Assembly (NCBI GenBank): GCA_964058845.1
Contig: CAXKVR010000045.1
Span: 372,001-436,000, forward strand
Source of the DNA: Carex sylvatica
Lineage: Eukaryota > Streptophyta > Magnoliopsida > Poales > Cyperaceae
DNA: 64,000 nucleotides
Reading direction: 5' to 3'
The notes beneath the pieces are model-generated. The model was not told the DNA's origin and did not search any database. It saw only the letters and a program-made list of their open reading frames with translations. The position numbers and the translations under genes were made by a program. Below, piece by piece: positions 24,337 through 36,199 of this stretch. How positions within the stretch are numbered: the stretch's first letter is position 1; each line of letters starts with the position of its first letter.

Positions 24337-25429
24337 TTAACTATCAACAGTAATATCAGGAACAGTTACAGTTGCACTGGCTGAGGTGGTGGCAGTTGGA
24401 GAATCAGCCGTACCATTGTTACTCATGCCAAGCAGCATCTGGCGAACTGCTTTAGCATACTCGAGCAACTTATCGACCGCTGGGATCGTCTCCTTCACTT
24501 CATCAAGTGCCTCGAACTCGCGAAGCCATGCATGAAAGAGGGGCAATACTTCCGGGTCGACGAGCTTGACATCCGTCATGACTTCGTCGAAAACCGCGAG
24601 CCAGTAGGATCCGCATCCGAGCACAATGTCAAGGAGGCCAATCGATTCGCCTCCAAAGAACTTCCTGCCTTTGAAGAATCCCTCACGGAACTCCCGCTCG
24701 ATCAGTGCCAGATTCTCATGGACCTGGTATACGGCCGCCTTCTGAACCTCGCCTGATGACGCAAACACTGCACCTACAGCCGGCCCCAGCTGCATTTGTA
24801 TTGCAATTACAATGACAAATAATTATTCGGTGAAATTGCATTTGTCAGCTAATAATCAATCTACTTGACCTCTAGGCGATGTTAGATCTATCTTTTATTT
24901 TTATTTTTATTTTTTTGTTAAGCAAACTAAAAGTTGCATATATTATTGTTTTATTACGACCAAAAAAATAAAAACATCGCTTTATTATGCACAGGAAAAA
25001 AAGGAACCTATCAATAGTTATATATGGCACCTTTATGCAATGTACATTCTCTAGCAAAGTAGCAAGTTATGAACTTATAATGAGTATATGTAGATGCATG
25101 TTAATTACCTTGTCATCAGCAAAGTGACACCAAAAGCGTGCGACAGAGCGCTCATACGGATCGGTCGGCAGCACGGGACGGTCGCTCCAGACCTCATCCA
25201 CATATTGCAAGATGATCACCGACTCGGCGATTGGGTGGTCGTTATGAACAAGCACAGGGACCTTTTTGTAAATAGGGTTAAACTGGAGGAGTGCTTCGCT
25301 CTTGTTAGCGAGATCCTCTTCAATGTGTTCAAATTGAATGTTCTTTAGCTTCAGTGCCAACTGTACACGGTGAGTGTATGAGCTGGCCCAGGAACCAAAG
25401 AGCTTCAGAGAGGAGGGGGATTTCTCCAT
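24337..25429 (-). CDS. Tau-class glutathione S-transferase (GSTU)
   Basis: Two minus-strand exons, 25429-25109 and 24789-24337, are joined in phase 0 and encode 257 aa. The N-terminal thioredoxin-fold domain has the tau signature LKLFGSWASSYTHRVQLALK with the probable catalytic Ser16, followed by the glutathione-site segments KKVPVLVHNDHPIAES and ILQYVDEVW. The C-terminal helical domain holds the FFGGESIGLLDIVLGCGSYW block. The intron position after ADDK is the conserved one of this class. Tau enzymes conjugate glutathione to herbicides and lipid peroxides in the cytosol and are usually stress-induced. The protein is longer than the usual 220-235 residues because of a Ser/Thr/Ala-rich tail (NNGTADSPTATTSASATVTV...). 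No frame break is visible. Confidence 0.95.
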
Positions 25430-25469
25430 GGATTGATAGCAATAGATTTGGTTTGTTCTTGGCTCTTTT

Positions 25470-25472
<3 letters not shown>

Positions 25473-25504
<32 letters not shown>
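25473..25504. repeat. (TG)n microsatellite in the GST leader
   Basis: About 16 uninterrupted TG units (CA on the coding strand) lie between the TATA box and the start codon of the GST gene, hence probably in the 5' untranslated region. Likely polymorphic in length. Confidence 0.9.
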
Positions 25505-25508
<4 letters not shown>

Positions 25509-25527
25509 GGGGGCTGATGAGGGTGCC

Positions 25528-25534
25528 TTATATA
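25528..25534 (-). promoter_or_regulatory. TATA box of the GST gene
   Basis: The minus strand reads CTATATAAGGC about 100 bases upstream of the ATG at 25429. This fits a TATA box with a leader of roughly 65-70 bases that contains the CA repeat. Sequence and position only. Confidence 0.65.
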
Positions 25535-25559
25535 GACAGAGGATCAGAGGATTATTATT

Positions 25560-26039
25560 TTGGAATTTTTAATTTTTATAATTGCAACAATTTCTTAACT
25601 ATGAACTATGAAGGCTTCTTAGCTAAGCCTTCTTACTCTTCTTGCTTTGCAAGAATGATATATTAAGTGAGGAATTAATGGTTGTTTATTGAATTTATTG
25701 TCGGTGTTAAATGTAATATTTATTAAATATTAATTAAGCAAATAATAAAGAGGTAGTTCACTTAGACAGTTCTTTATTTTAATAATCTTTAAAATAAAAT
25801 TTAATTTCAAAATTCAGCCATTTTTAATTCTTATTTACCTATCATGTCTATAAAATAAAATATTTCAATGTACATTAAGTAATCTTGAGTTAATTTTAAC
25901 GGTTCAAAGTTAACGATCCTTGATGCATCTCCTCAAATAATATTTAAATTATATAAATTTTGATTGCTAGAGTTTTTATATCTCCAAGTTTGTTTTCCAA
26001 TTTTTTTTTTTATATATATAGACTATATCAAATCAATTG
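25560..26039. other. GST upstream region, nothing else recognised
   Basis: AT-rich sequence upstream of the GST promoter. No defined cis-element or gene could be supported by eye. Confidence 0.4.
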
Positions 26040-26350
26040 TTCTTGAGGTTTCGTTCAACTAAGTCGTTTTTTTAATTTTTAAAGTCCAAAAAGTCAATCC
26101 AAATCGTGATCTCTTTATTAAAATATTCTTGAAGACCAAATTTTAGATTTTTTAGATTTTTTTACTATTTATTAAGTCACCTTGAAAATCGCTGATCCAA
26201 TGGTCCAGTCTGATTTTATTGTTTTGTTAAGCCACCATTGGATCAGCGATTTTCAAAGTGGCTTAATAATAGAAAAACTTCCAAAAAATGTAAAATTTGA
26301 TCTCCAACACATTTTAATATAGAGATCACATATAACGGTTTAGATCGATA
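26040..26350. repeat. Foldback element family A, degenerate copy
   Basis: The central hairpin AAAATCGCTGATCCAATGGT / ACCATTGGATCAGCGATTTT and flanking arms (GTGATCTCTTTATTAAAATA / TTTTAATATAGAGATCACA) match 10769-11605. The GGTTGGCTACTATGC ends are lost. Confidence 0.65.
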
Positions 26351-27193
26351 TGACAGTTTTAAAAACAATTGTTAAAATAATAAAATAACTATTATAAAAA
26401 AGGAACGAGTTAAATACAAATCTATAAATGGGGAGCTAGAATATTTCTAGGCAGAAAACCAAGAAAAGAAAATTATAAACGATCTTAATATATTATTGAC
26501 GAAAAATTTAGAGGAGATCAGATCATGAGAAAATTTAGAGCAAATAGTATTGACTGTTGAACAAATTATATAGTCTATATAGAATAATGGTTTCTAATTA
26601 TACAAGTATTTTTACTTGACGAAAAATATAATTTTTAAAATTATGCTTTTCATAATCATTTTCTTAAAGTTAATATTAAATAAAATTATTGTTGACAATT
26701 GTACGTCAGTCCATAATATCGCCTGTATTAATGCATAATTTGAGTTAATGTAGAGTGAATCCAGACCGTTTTATCTATGTTGGCACAAATATTAAAGAAG
26801 TTTTATGCATTTCACCTCGGATTGGATTGATCCAAATCCTGATCCGACGGCCGTTATGCATTACTGCAGAGGATACAGATTCTCACGGCAGCACAAAAGC
26901 AAAACAAATAGTAAAAGGGTAACTGAAAATCGGTTACTATCACGCTGTTGTGTTAATTTGACTTTAAGATACAGTTCACGGTTACTTATAGTTGATGAGG
27001 TTAAGTAATGCATTTATATTTTCATGTTTAATTATTATTTAAATTAATATAAGTTATTTATTTTATCTTATATTTTATATTTTATATTTTATATGTGCTT
27101 CGGTAATTTAAATTAATCATATAAAAGAGTAAGATGTGTGAAAAATAAATATTTGTCTATCATCATGGGTCTTATAAAGACAGAGCAAGTGTG
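26351..27193. other. Intergenic, nothing recognised
   Basis: AT-rich DNA. A short GC-richer island near 26820-27000 has an open frame without any family signature, so I do not call a gene. A TTTATATTTTATATTTTATAT simple repeat lies near 27065-27092. Confidence 0.45.
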
Positions 27194-27482
27194 AGTAGGG
27201 ATATTCAATTGGTTAGTTGGATCCAAATCAACTTAAATTTTTTCAATCAATTTTTTTTATTCAGATTTGTATAATTATAAATTGAACCCGACGGATAATT
27301 TAATCAACCGAAGTACAAATCGAATCAAAATAAATCTAACTTTTCAACTTTTAATTCTCAACTCATAATATCATAATTTTAAATTAACCGAACTAAATAA
27401 TCAAACAACATAACAGTTTTATCCGAAATAAATTTAATTAGATTAAAATCCAACAAATTAGAATCATTTAAACACCCCGTAG
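27194..27482. repeat. AT-rich MITE-like element, relative of 6419-6826
   Basis: It starts GTAGGGATATTCAATTGG and ends CATTTAAACACCCCGTAG, inverted in outline. Between them are CAACCGAAGTACAAATCG and TTAACCGAACTAAATAA words like those at 6419-6826. Confidence 0.5.
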
Positions 27483-27576
27483 GTACAAGAGGTGGATGAG
27501 AGAATTTGTGAGAGTCGAACTAGAAATCTATCTTATAACTTAATTTTGAATCGGTAAATGAACAGTTTTGTAAACA

Positions 27577-27752
27577 GTAACACAGACAGGTGGTCCCTGT
27601 ATTTATTACCATAACATTTACAAGTGGTCCCCCAATGTCAGTGAATTCCTCCCCCTTTCTATTCAGTAACACACACGGGTGATTTCCATATTTATTACCA
27701 TAACATTTACAAATGGTCCCCCTGTGTCAGCAAATTCCTCCCCCCTTTTAGT
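27577..27752. repeat. Tandem duplication of an 86-bp unit
   Basis: Two adjacent copies share CAGTAACACA, TATTTATTACCATAACATTT and TTCCTCCCCC in the same order. The first runs about 27577-27660, the second about 27663-27752. Recent local duplication is the simplest reading. Confidence 0.75.
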
Positions 27753-29454
27753 AAGAGGGTAAAGAGTCTAAAGACTGAACATAGAACGGGCGATGTCTGA
27801 AATGAATCGTGGGATTTGCAAGGACTTGTTTTCCAATTTACTAGTAGATATCATATATAACTTTGACTAAAGAGCATTCCTTTTTTCTTTTCTTTTTTTT
27901 TGCAAGATACAAATGGCCCGTAAAGAGAAGGAAATGATGACTTGTAGGTCGGTGATCAGGAGTGAAACCAGGATTTGAATTTGGGAAGGAGGCCGAGTCG
28001 CTGAAAGACGAAAAAACAACTGCATAAGAGATGCCAATCGGTATGTATCTATAAAAAATCATATGAAAATAATTATTCAATAAGTAACTTTTGATTTTAT
28101 AAGGAGTGTCTGTCCCCTCTTTGCTTGTACCTAGTTCTGCCCCTGTGGGTGACTCGGTGTCACACGTAAAGACAGTCATAGATGTCTCAAGTTTGAACAC
28201 TTAATTAAATATGCTTAATATTTTCGTTGATATTCCTGCACCGATGAATATCAGAGAAAAACTTGTGGAGAAAGTCTCCGTTTATTTACATCAATTCAAG
28301 TGGTCCTTCTCCTTTGGTTAATAATCCAAAATTTAAGATATCATTGAACACGAGTTAAAGGAAAGTTTTTTTATTTTTAGAAATTGAAAATTTTAATTAT
28401 AAAAAAATCAGATGAATTTTTTTGTTTTATCTTATAGATGAGATCGAATCAATTATTTGATTCATTATTATTTATTTTAGGACTAAATCAATAGCTCGAT
28501 CTCAAATTATATTTAATTAATGTAAACTGTAGTATGTTTTCGTTACAAAAAAATAAAAAATTATTGAGATCATATAATTAAAATTCGTGGGCTATCTTCT
28601 CTCTGTTTTCTGACTCTCGTTGGGCAGAGGCCAATGGAAAAAAAAAATCAGTTTGGTTTTATTAATTTTTTATATTGTGTGATTATTAGTGTGATAAATT
28701 GTGAAAATCAATCTCATTAGTCTTTTTTCAATGTGACAGAACCATTTATTCTTTCCATCTATTTATCTTTTTATGTGGAAAAACTACCAAATCAGTTTTT
28801 CTGAGAATTTAATATATATTTTAAAACAAAATAATACGAATTAAGGCAAGATCCTTGAAATTAGAGGAACTTATTATTTATTTCTAAGTTTCTTTTTCCA
28901 ATCATTTTTGTATTGAAAATTGTGGAAACCTCTTGACTTTCACGGTCTTCTCCTTGTTTTCACCACCTCTATTTCTTGTTCTTTAAATAGAACGGTTGAT
29001 AGAAATCAGAAATAAATTCAGTAAAATTGGATACTTTTTAGGTTTCGACAGGTAATGAAACGGGACCCGAATCCGATATTAATTTTACATTGCTCATGGC
29101 GTCATGGGAGATGGGGACAATTCTTTTGTTTTTTGTTGATAGATGGGGACATGTTTTGGTCAAAAGGCTCGCAAATCAAAGAGAAAAGTAATTCAATAGG
29201 TTGCTTCCTAGTTCATTAGCAAGTACTGCTTGTGTGTATTTTGACTAAAGGTCTGTTCATTTCGTGCCAAGTAATGGAAATAAATGGAAACACAAAAATA
29301 CTCATCGAAATTTCCATGTCATCACCTATTTTATTCTCTCCTATAAAAAAATGAACATATTTTATTCTTACCTATCGCAAAAGATTCCTTTCTATTGACT
29401 ACCAAATAACTAGTGTTTACCAGTTTTTTAATTCGAGGAACTGTTTAAAATATG
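27753..29454. other. Intergenic, nothing recognised
   Basis: No gene, promoter or defined repeat is supported. The minus-strand open frame around 27841-28200 has no recognisable domain and sits in low-complexity sequence. Confidence 0.45.
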
Positions 29455-29610
29455 GAACCGAATCCTCTGTCCCATGAGGACAGGAATTTCTTGTCTTCAG
29501 AGTCACTGTATGTGAATTCTCAGTTTAAAAATAAACAGTGACTGATTCCACACACAGTAACTGAGAGGGCAGAAAATTCCTGCATCCAGAGACAGAAGAT
29601 TTCGCGAGGG
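29455..29610. repeat. MITE with CCGAATCCTCTG...CAGAAGATT ends
   Basis: Inverted arms run from CCGAATCCTCTGTCCCATG through GAGGACAGGAATTTCTTG to the mirror AGAAAATTCCTGCATCCAG and GACAGAAGATTTCGC. The inner arms pair ACAGTGACTG with CAGTAACTGA. A decayed relative lies at 21843-22010. Confidence 0.55.
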
Positions 29611-30595
29611 ATTTATTGAAGAATCTAATACTGTAACTATTATAACAAAATATTATATTGTTTAATATACTATACTTGAAAAGTGAAAATGTTATTCTTA
29701 CATATGTACATAATGTATGTAAGTTGTCCAAATTTTATCCAAAATTTATTGTAGATTAAATAATTTAAAGTTGGCAATTAATTATTTGTACATGACACAA
29801 AGGATATACATAATAAATTTAAATCAATTGAACTTTGATATACATCACAATATAAAACTATCAATAGATTCTGGCTACGCCATATAGTGAGCTAACTCAA
29901 TTTTTGATTGAGTTAGTAGAATAGTATGCTAATCAATAAAAAAATAAATAAATAATAGTTATTTTTGCTAACCCAAACACATTCAAATAACATAGAATAG
30001 TAGTTCGAAATAGTCATTAATCCGGACTAATACTATTCTTTGGCTCATCCAAAGTTCCAAACACACCCATAAGCATATCAAGACATATTCTTATAAGCTA
30101 TATATATGTTTCTCAAGTCCAAACAATTAATTTGAAACATTCAAAATGATCTCCATATTAAAATGTGCTTTGAGACCAAATTATACAATTTTTGAATTTT
30201 TTTTACTAATTTTTATAATTTTTCAAAATGAAGATTTTCAGAAAAAATTAATGCATTAAGATGTGCATAAATTTTTTCATTCTTTTACCGTTTAACTTGT
30301 TCTAAATAAATTCGGAAAATTAAAAAAATAATATGTAAATGAAGCTCTTAAAAACAAAATTAATTTGAGCAATTTGAATTTGTCGACATTGGGAATGAAT
30401 ATGTGACTTTGAAGACTTTTGGTTTGACGTTCATAGTAAGTTGCCCTAAAAAAGTTACTCCATTGTTTATAAATCTGAATATTTAATATATAAAACATTG
30501 TAATTACTTTAATGCATAAAATTAAATTATTATGAAGCAAGTTGGCATTAAATTGTTATAAAGACAGTGGTATAATAGTTGTCCTTACTAGCAGT
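29611..30595. other. Intergenic with a foldback remnant near 30115-30220
   Basis: AT-rich. The words TCTCCATATTAAAATGTGCT and TGAGACCAAATTATACAATT near 30150-30190 match one arm of family A; the partner arm is lost. Nothing else is recognised. Confidence 0.4.
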
Positions 30596-31492
30596 GGCAA
30601 CAAATCGAACCAAATCGAATTTATCTTAGATTTGAGTTTAATTTGAATAAGATTCGAATTAAATCTGGTTTGATTCGTTTCGAACCTATTTTGAATCGAA
30701 TTAATTGCGAACTGCATATTTTTTAAATCAAATCCGAATTGAATCACGAACTAAATTATTTTTTAGCAGCCCTAGTTATACCGGTAATTTATACATTAAT
30801 TTTTTCTCGTGAGACAAAATTTACATGGCTTCCTGTTACTAGTATGAAATGAGTGTTTTTAAGTTGAAAAATTATTTATGAAAAAATACATTACAACAAA
30901 TAATCGTAAAAAATGATTAAGTACAAGAATTAAAATATGCAGTAAAACAAGTAATCGTACCTCGAGTGCTCACTCGATCAAACTCTCGATCGGACCATCT
31001 AATGAAGTGAGAATGTAGAGAAGGCGGAGGAGAGACGACCGAAGAGAAAGGAGAGACAGCCGTCTAGGCCGGAGAGAGGAGTGACGGTCGGAGAGACAGC
31101 CAGTTGCCGAGAGCGTCGGCTAGGTTTTAGAGTGAGAGGGAGAGTGAGTTAGGGAAAGGTGGAGAGAGAACTAGATTATTGAGATTTGAGAGCGATAAAG
31201 CGTCGGCTAAGTTAAATTATGACTCTCTATCTTGGTTTTAATTTCATCAGGTAAACGAGCGTCCGATGTTATTATGAGATTCGAACCATAAAAGTTCGCA
31301 AACTCATTTCGATCGAACCATAAAAGTTCGCAAACCCATTTCGATCGAACTAAGCTAGATTTGAGTTTGGTTTAAATTAATTTCAAACCGAACCTGATTT
31401 GATTCGTTTCAATTGAAACCCATTTTAAATCAAATTAAATTCAAATCAAATCCGAAACAAATCACGAACTACGATTTTTTTTTGCCAACCCT
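30596..31492. repeat. Direct repeat pair enclosing a GA-rich segment
   Basis: About 30596-30775 and 31340-31492 share order and words (TAGATTTGAGTTT, TTTGATTCGTTTC, AATCACGAACTA, CCCTAG). Between them is a GA-rich, GC-richer segment (about 30960-31200) that looks like a gene leader, and a 32-bp tandem duplication (31281-31347, CGAACCATAAAAGTTCGCAA). Possibly two copies of one short element or a composite insertion. Confidence 0.5.
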
Positions 31493-33856
31493 AGTCCTTG
31501 CTATGAAAATAAGCAAAAAGAAAAAAAAGTTCTCTTATAAAAAGCAACTCATTCAATGATCGTCAACTAAATCGGGCAGTTGGAATTCATGAAAAAAGTA
31601 ACGCGCCTAATTAAAATACGTATCTTTTCTGACGGCTCCAAATGTTTTACCCCTTATAATCCCCATGCATATTGGAAATTCATATCACAGATCTAACATA
31701 ATTTTTAGTTTGTTATATACAAATAAAAATCATAAAAAAATTAAGTGCATTACATACTTGAGCCGGATTGAATTGGATTCTAATCGGACAACTCAAATTG
31801 AAACTCAATTTTTTATTTATTTTTTATCTCAAATAATGCAGACTCTGCATTTTGAGCAATCAAACTCATTTTCGCTAATCAACGCTTTATTTCCGTTTCT
31901 GACACATCGTGTCTCAAAATTGTGCTTCATAAGATTTTGCTTTCCCATATGTTTCAATGGGGTATTAAACTCGATTGAGTTCGATGTCCGGTCTAAATTG
32001 TTCGATTTCTATTGAAATTCGTATAAATAATTTAGTTTTATGAGACAATTTATATTCATATAAATATGTATTTTTTATACTCATGTATAACAAAAAAAAA
32101 TCAAATTAAGAATACATAAATGTTTCGAATTAAGACATAAAAATAAAATTTAAAATATTAGCTACTAAGTCGATACGAGCTTTAATAATTTTTCGAATTA
32201 AACAGTGGATAGCAGTTTGTAGAGGGGGCGGATGCACACACCTAATGCATTAGGAGGTCAAATGGTCTCCATTAATTTTTAAATATTTTATATTTATATA
32301 TAATTTTATATATAGTTTAGAGTAAAATACTACGTATTATGTAAAAATTAATTTTCATTCACAACATAGAAATTTAATATGATTGATCTCCACTCACGTT
32401 TGACTTACATAATTTGAAAGTCTAGCTCCGCCTCTGATAGAGATGGATATTTACATAACGAATAACGAATATAATTAGTTCATACCAATATGATTTATCA
32501 GCTACATTTCTGTATTTCGTAGGCCTTGAAATATAATCAAAACAATATCAAAATACAGTGATATTGCAATATCAAGTTTAACACGTTTTGTACATTAAAA
32601 CTATAAATTTAGAAGTTAAATCAATATTACCTAATGGAGATTATGATAAATTAAGCATCTCCGATCACATACAATCTAATTAAAATGACAACAATATAAA
32701 TATTTTAACTATACATGAAATACAAACATTTTTTTTCATTCAACAGCCTTACAATTACTACGATTACATCAATCGTTTCTAACAAGTTCTATCTGAAATC
32801 GGCAGGTTTGTTTCCCTGTTCCCCGCTTTTATCAAAATATTATCACAATAAAGACCTAGATTAAAAAAAAAAAAGTGAGGATATAATACTATGCATAAAA
32901 CAGATTAATTATTTTCTATTTCAGTGTTCAAATAGTTGATCTGGACATAAATTTTTTTATAAAAATGTACCTGCATACTAAAATTTTATATTTGTAGAAT
33001 TATTTTACCATTCTTTTAGAATGATAGAAACTGACTACTTTTTAAGTAATCTATAAAAAAATATATCAAGTGAATTTGCAGATTAAATAAGGTTAGATTG
33101 CTTAATTTTTTTTTAAGGATGTACCTGTATTATTTCTCTACCATTTTTTTTTTCCTCGTCGCTATCAGCCCGCAAAATGTTCGTAGATCCAATGCGATAT
33201 CAATGATATGTTTTGGGAGACAAACTATTATAGGTACATCCTTTAATCATAGGCCATGATCAATAGCGAGAGAGACTCGTGACATGCATGGTCACCCTGT
33301 CGAGCCGTACAAATAACTAAATTATGAGGCATCACCGCATCAGGGCATCAGGCATGAGAAAGGGATCGTATCTTTCTAGGTACCTCAGTCAACACAATTG
33401 CTACAGACGGCCCAGATTTATTCTCAACTTAGGGATGGCGCAGGAGGGCAGTATCATTTGTGTTTTGAGATTCATGTCAAGTTAAAGGATGGATCGTAGA
33501 CCGTCTATTTCAATTGTAATCTGTCAGGTAACCTGAGGGAATATGAATTTATATGAAAGAGAACTCTGGTTAGCGAGCATACAAGAAGTGTGCGGTTGTC
33601 ACGTAATGTTGTGCTTGTACGTGCTTGACATTTGAGTGAAATTCGTATCATCTAAGGTAACATAATATATTTTTTAGATGCGAAATGTTTGATCGAATTC
33701 CACAACTATATATAAAGAGAACTAGTGCATTTCAACTCCTACTGATTGATCTAAGTTCTGATCAAATAGTTCCTATCTAAATAGAAATATTTAGTTATCT
33801 AAAAGGATATGGACTCCACTTGAGACTTGAGTGTTTGTAAGATATGTCTTGTTGTA
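31493..33856. other. Intergenic, nothing firm
   Basis: The 31665-32015 plus-strand open frame has no recognisable domain and is embedded in AT-rich DNA. A foldback-type remnant lies at about 32925-33090 (GCATACTAAAATTTTATATT). No genes are supported. Confidence 0.45.
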
Positions 33857-34080
33857 GAAACACATGTTACAAATTATAAGTGTATTGTTGTAATTATCCG
33901 GACGACAAGAAACACATGTTACAAATTATAAGTGTATTGTTGTAATTACCCGGACGACAAGAAACACATGTTACAAATTATAAGTGTCTTGTCGTAATTA
34001 TACACGGATACATATGTCTTCTCGTAGAAACACATGTTACAAATTATAAGTATCTTGTCGTAATTATACACGGATACACA
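33857..34080. repeat. Tandem array, four units of 52-66 bp
   Basis: Units start with GAAACACATGTTACAAATTA at 33857, 33909, 33961 and 34027. The first three are 52 bases apart; the third is longer through an inserted GGATACATATGTC segment. Units 1-2 end CCGGACGACAA and units 3-4 end ACACGGATACA. A minisatellite-like local array. Confidence 0.85.
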
Positions 34081-34650
34081 ATACTTGTAAGAATACAATA
34101 TGTATCCGACATGTCATGCTTCCACGTGTATCGTGATTTTATTTATTTTTAATTTTAAATAATAATAAAACTGAAAATCTAAATAGATACCCAAAAACAT
34201 AGAAAAAATCAAATAAAATTATGACAATGAATTTTGAACATGAAAATAATATTTTGCAACTTTTTTCTCTGTTTTTTTCCAAGCTAGGAATCAGCTATGT
34301 TAAAAAATAAAACACATGCAAAGTTAAAATATATAGAAATTTTATTGGTATTGATTTAAAAAAAATATTTAGAAATTAATATTTAAATACAGAATTAATA
34401 AGAATAATAACGATAAGTGCACGTGTAATATATGTGCCAAGTAGGCGTCTCACCTCCTCGGCAAGTACATCTACTGCTAGCATGCCGACCCGTCACGTGC
34501 AAAGGACATTCCTTATATGTGACGTGTCCAAAAATCATGTCTGATTCGTGTGTCACGCATTGAAACAACCAACACCTCCGTAAATTTTGAATTCTTTTTA
34601 TAAAATAAATAAAAATATTAACAAATTAATTTTATGAAGCGCCTAATTGT

Positions 34651-36199
34651 TCACAGATACTTGTTCATCATTTGTCCACAGAAAAACTGTCATTTGACCT
34701 GTGTGAATCCTATAAATTTAATAATTCAATGCTGTAACTTATAAAAATAATTTTAGAAAAAACATAATAAAAAATTTTAAACATCCAGAAACTTTTCATT
34801 AACGGTTTGCAACTTGGCCAACTTGGCAAACTAACTGTACTTCGTGCGGGACCACTTGACAAACTAATTATAATTTTCTTACTAACAGTTAATGAAAGTT
34901 ATATGCGATTAATGCTAGTTATTTGCGGTTAATGACAATTTTACAAAAACTTCTAGAACATTCCACATAAACTTATAGAACATTTCAAGTCATTAGACTT
35001 GCGTCAATCCTGTAAAATTACTAACTCCATGATGTAACTTATGTAACAAATAATATAAAAACGTAATTATCATTTTCAAACATCCAAGAAAACTTTCATT
35101 TGACTTGCGTCAATTATGTAAAACTACTAACTTAATGCTGTAACTTATATAACACATCTTACAAAAAATGTAATTAAAATTTTCAAATATCCGGAAACTT
35201 TGAAACTACTAGGACAAATTTAATGTGTCATATCCTGTAAATTTACAAGATCAATAATCCATATCACCTCTCTATCATCTCTTTTCTCCAGATTTTCACA
35301 AGATGAATACTGTAAAATTACAATATGAATACTATAAAATTACAAGATGAATACTGTAAAATTAACAGATCAATACTCCATATTGCCTCTCTATCATCTC
35401 TTTTCTTCAGATTTCCATAAGATGAGTACTGTAAAATTAATAGGAAAAATACTGTAAAATTAACATATCAATACTCTATATCGCCTCTCTATCATATCTT
35501 TCCTTCAGATTTCCACAGTATGAATACTGTAAAATGACAAAATGAATACTGTAAAATTAACGGGGCAATACTATAAAATTAACATATCAATACTCCATAT
35601 CGCATCTCTATCATCTCTCATCCATGTCGCATCTCTCAGATCATCTCCTCATATCGAAATTCAATATAAATAAAGAAATAATTACGAGATCCCTTACTGT
35701 ATCAAATCAAATAACAAATTCAAATAAAAGTTTAAAACAATGCTAGATCTATTACTGCATCAAATCAAACAACAAATTCAATAAAAATAAAGAAATAACT
35801 CACTAGATTCAAATTTCGCCATGTTCTTCAACCCTGACAACTTCTATCCGATCGAAATCCACTCCTGAAGGTTCCGTTGAGAAAGAAGAACGAAAAAAGG
35901 AAGGAAATCGCGAAAAGAGGAAGGAAATCGTGGAAAGAGGAATAAAATCTCCTGAAGGTTCTCGCCTCTCTCAGATCACTCTTGAATGTTCTCTCGAGAC
36001 GAAAGAGGAAGGAAATCGCAGAAATTATGGAGCAAATTTGATTGGAATGGGAAGTTTCGTAAATGAAATTCAAAAAAGAAAGGCGCAAAGGCAAGTTTAA
36101 ATAAGAGACGTATGGGTGCGGACCGAAGACAGTTAAAAATAGTTGAAACTGAGAGTGAATAACGCTGTGGACAGATAGTTAACAAAACAGTGTGGATGA
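34651..36199. mobile_element. Possible non-autonomous DNA element with TGTCCACAG ends
   Basis: The left end contains TTGTTCATCATTTGTCCACAG; the right end contains CTGTGGACAGATAGTTAACA, its imperfect inverse. Inside are about 105-bp imperfect direct repeats (near 34690, 35000 and 35100; shared words TGCTGTAACTTAT, CATCCAGAAACTTT) and a second array of about 100-118-bp units at 35267-35640. A GA-rich, exon-like stretch follows at 35820-36110. No transposase is visible and no target duplication was confirmed. Confidence 0.4.
35267..35640. repeat. Tandem array with CTCTCTATCATCTCTTTTCT units
   Basis: Units restart at about 35267, 35383, 35485 and 35601 with CCTCTCTATCAT. Each carries TCAGATTTCCAC-like and one or more ATGAATACTGTAAAATTAC words, the latter itself repeated. 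Local tandem amplification within the element at 34651-36199. Confidence 0.8.

Noticed and set aside
33857..34080. Regularly spaced repeats considered as a CRISPR-like array
   Set aside because: Plant nuclear context, spacers are themselves repeated, no cas genes; a plain minisatellite.
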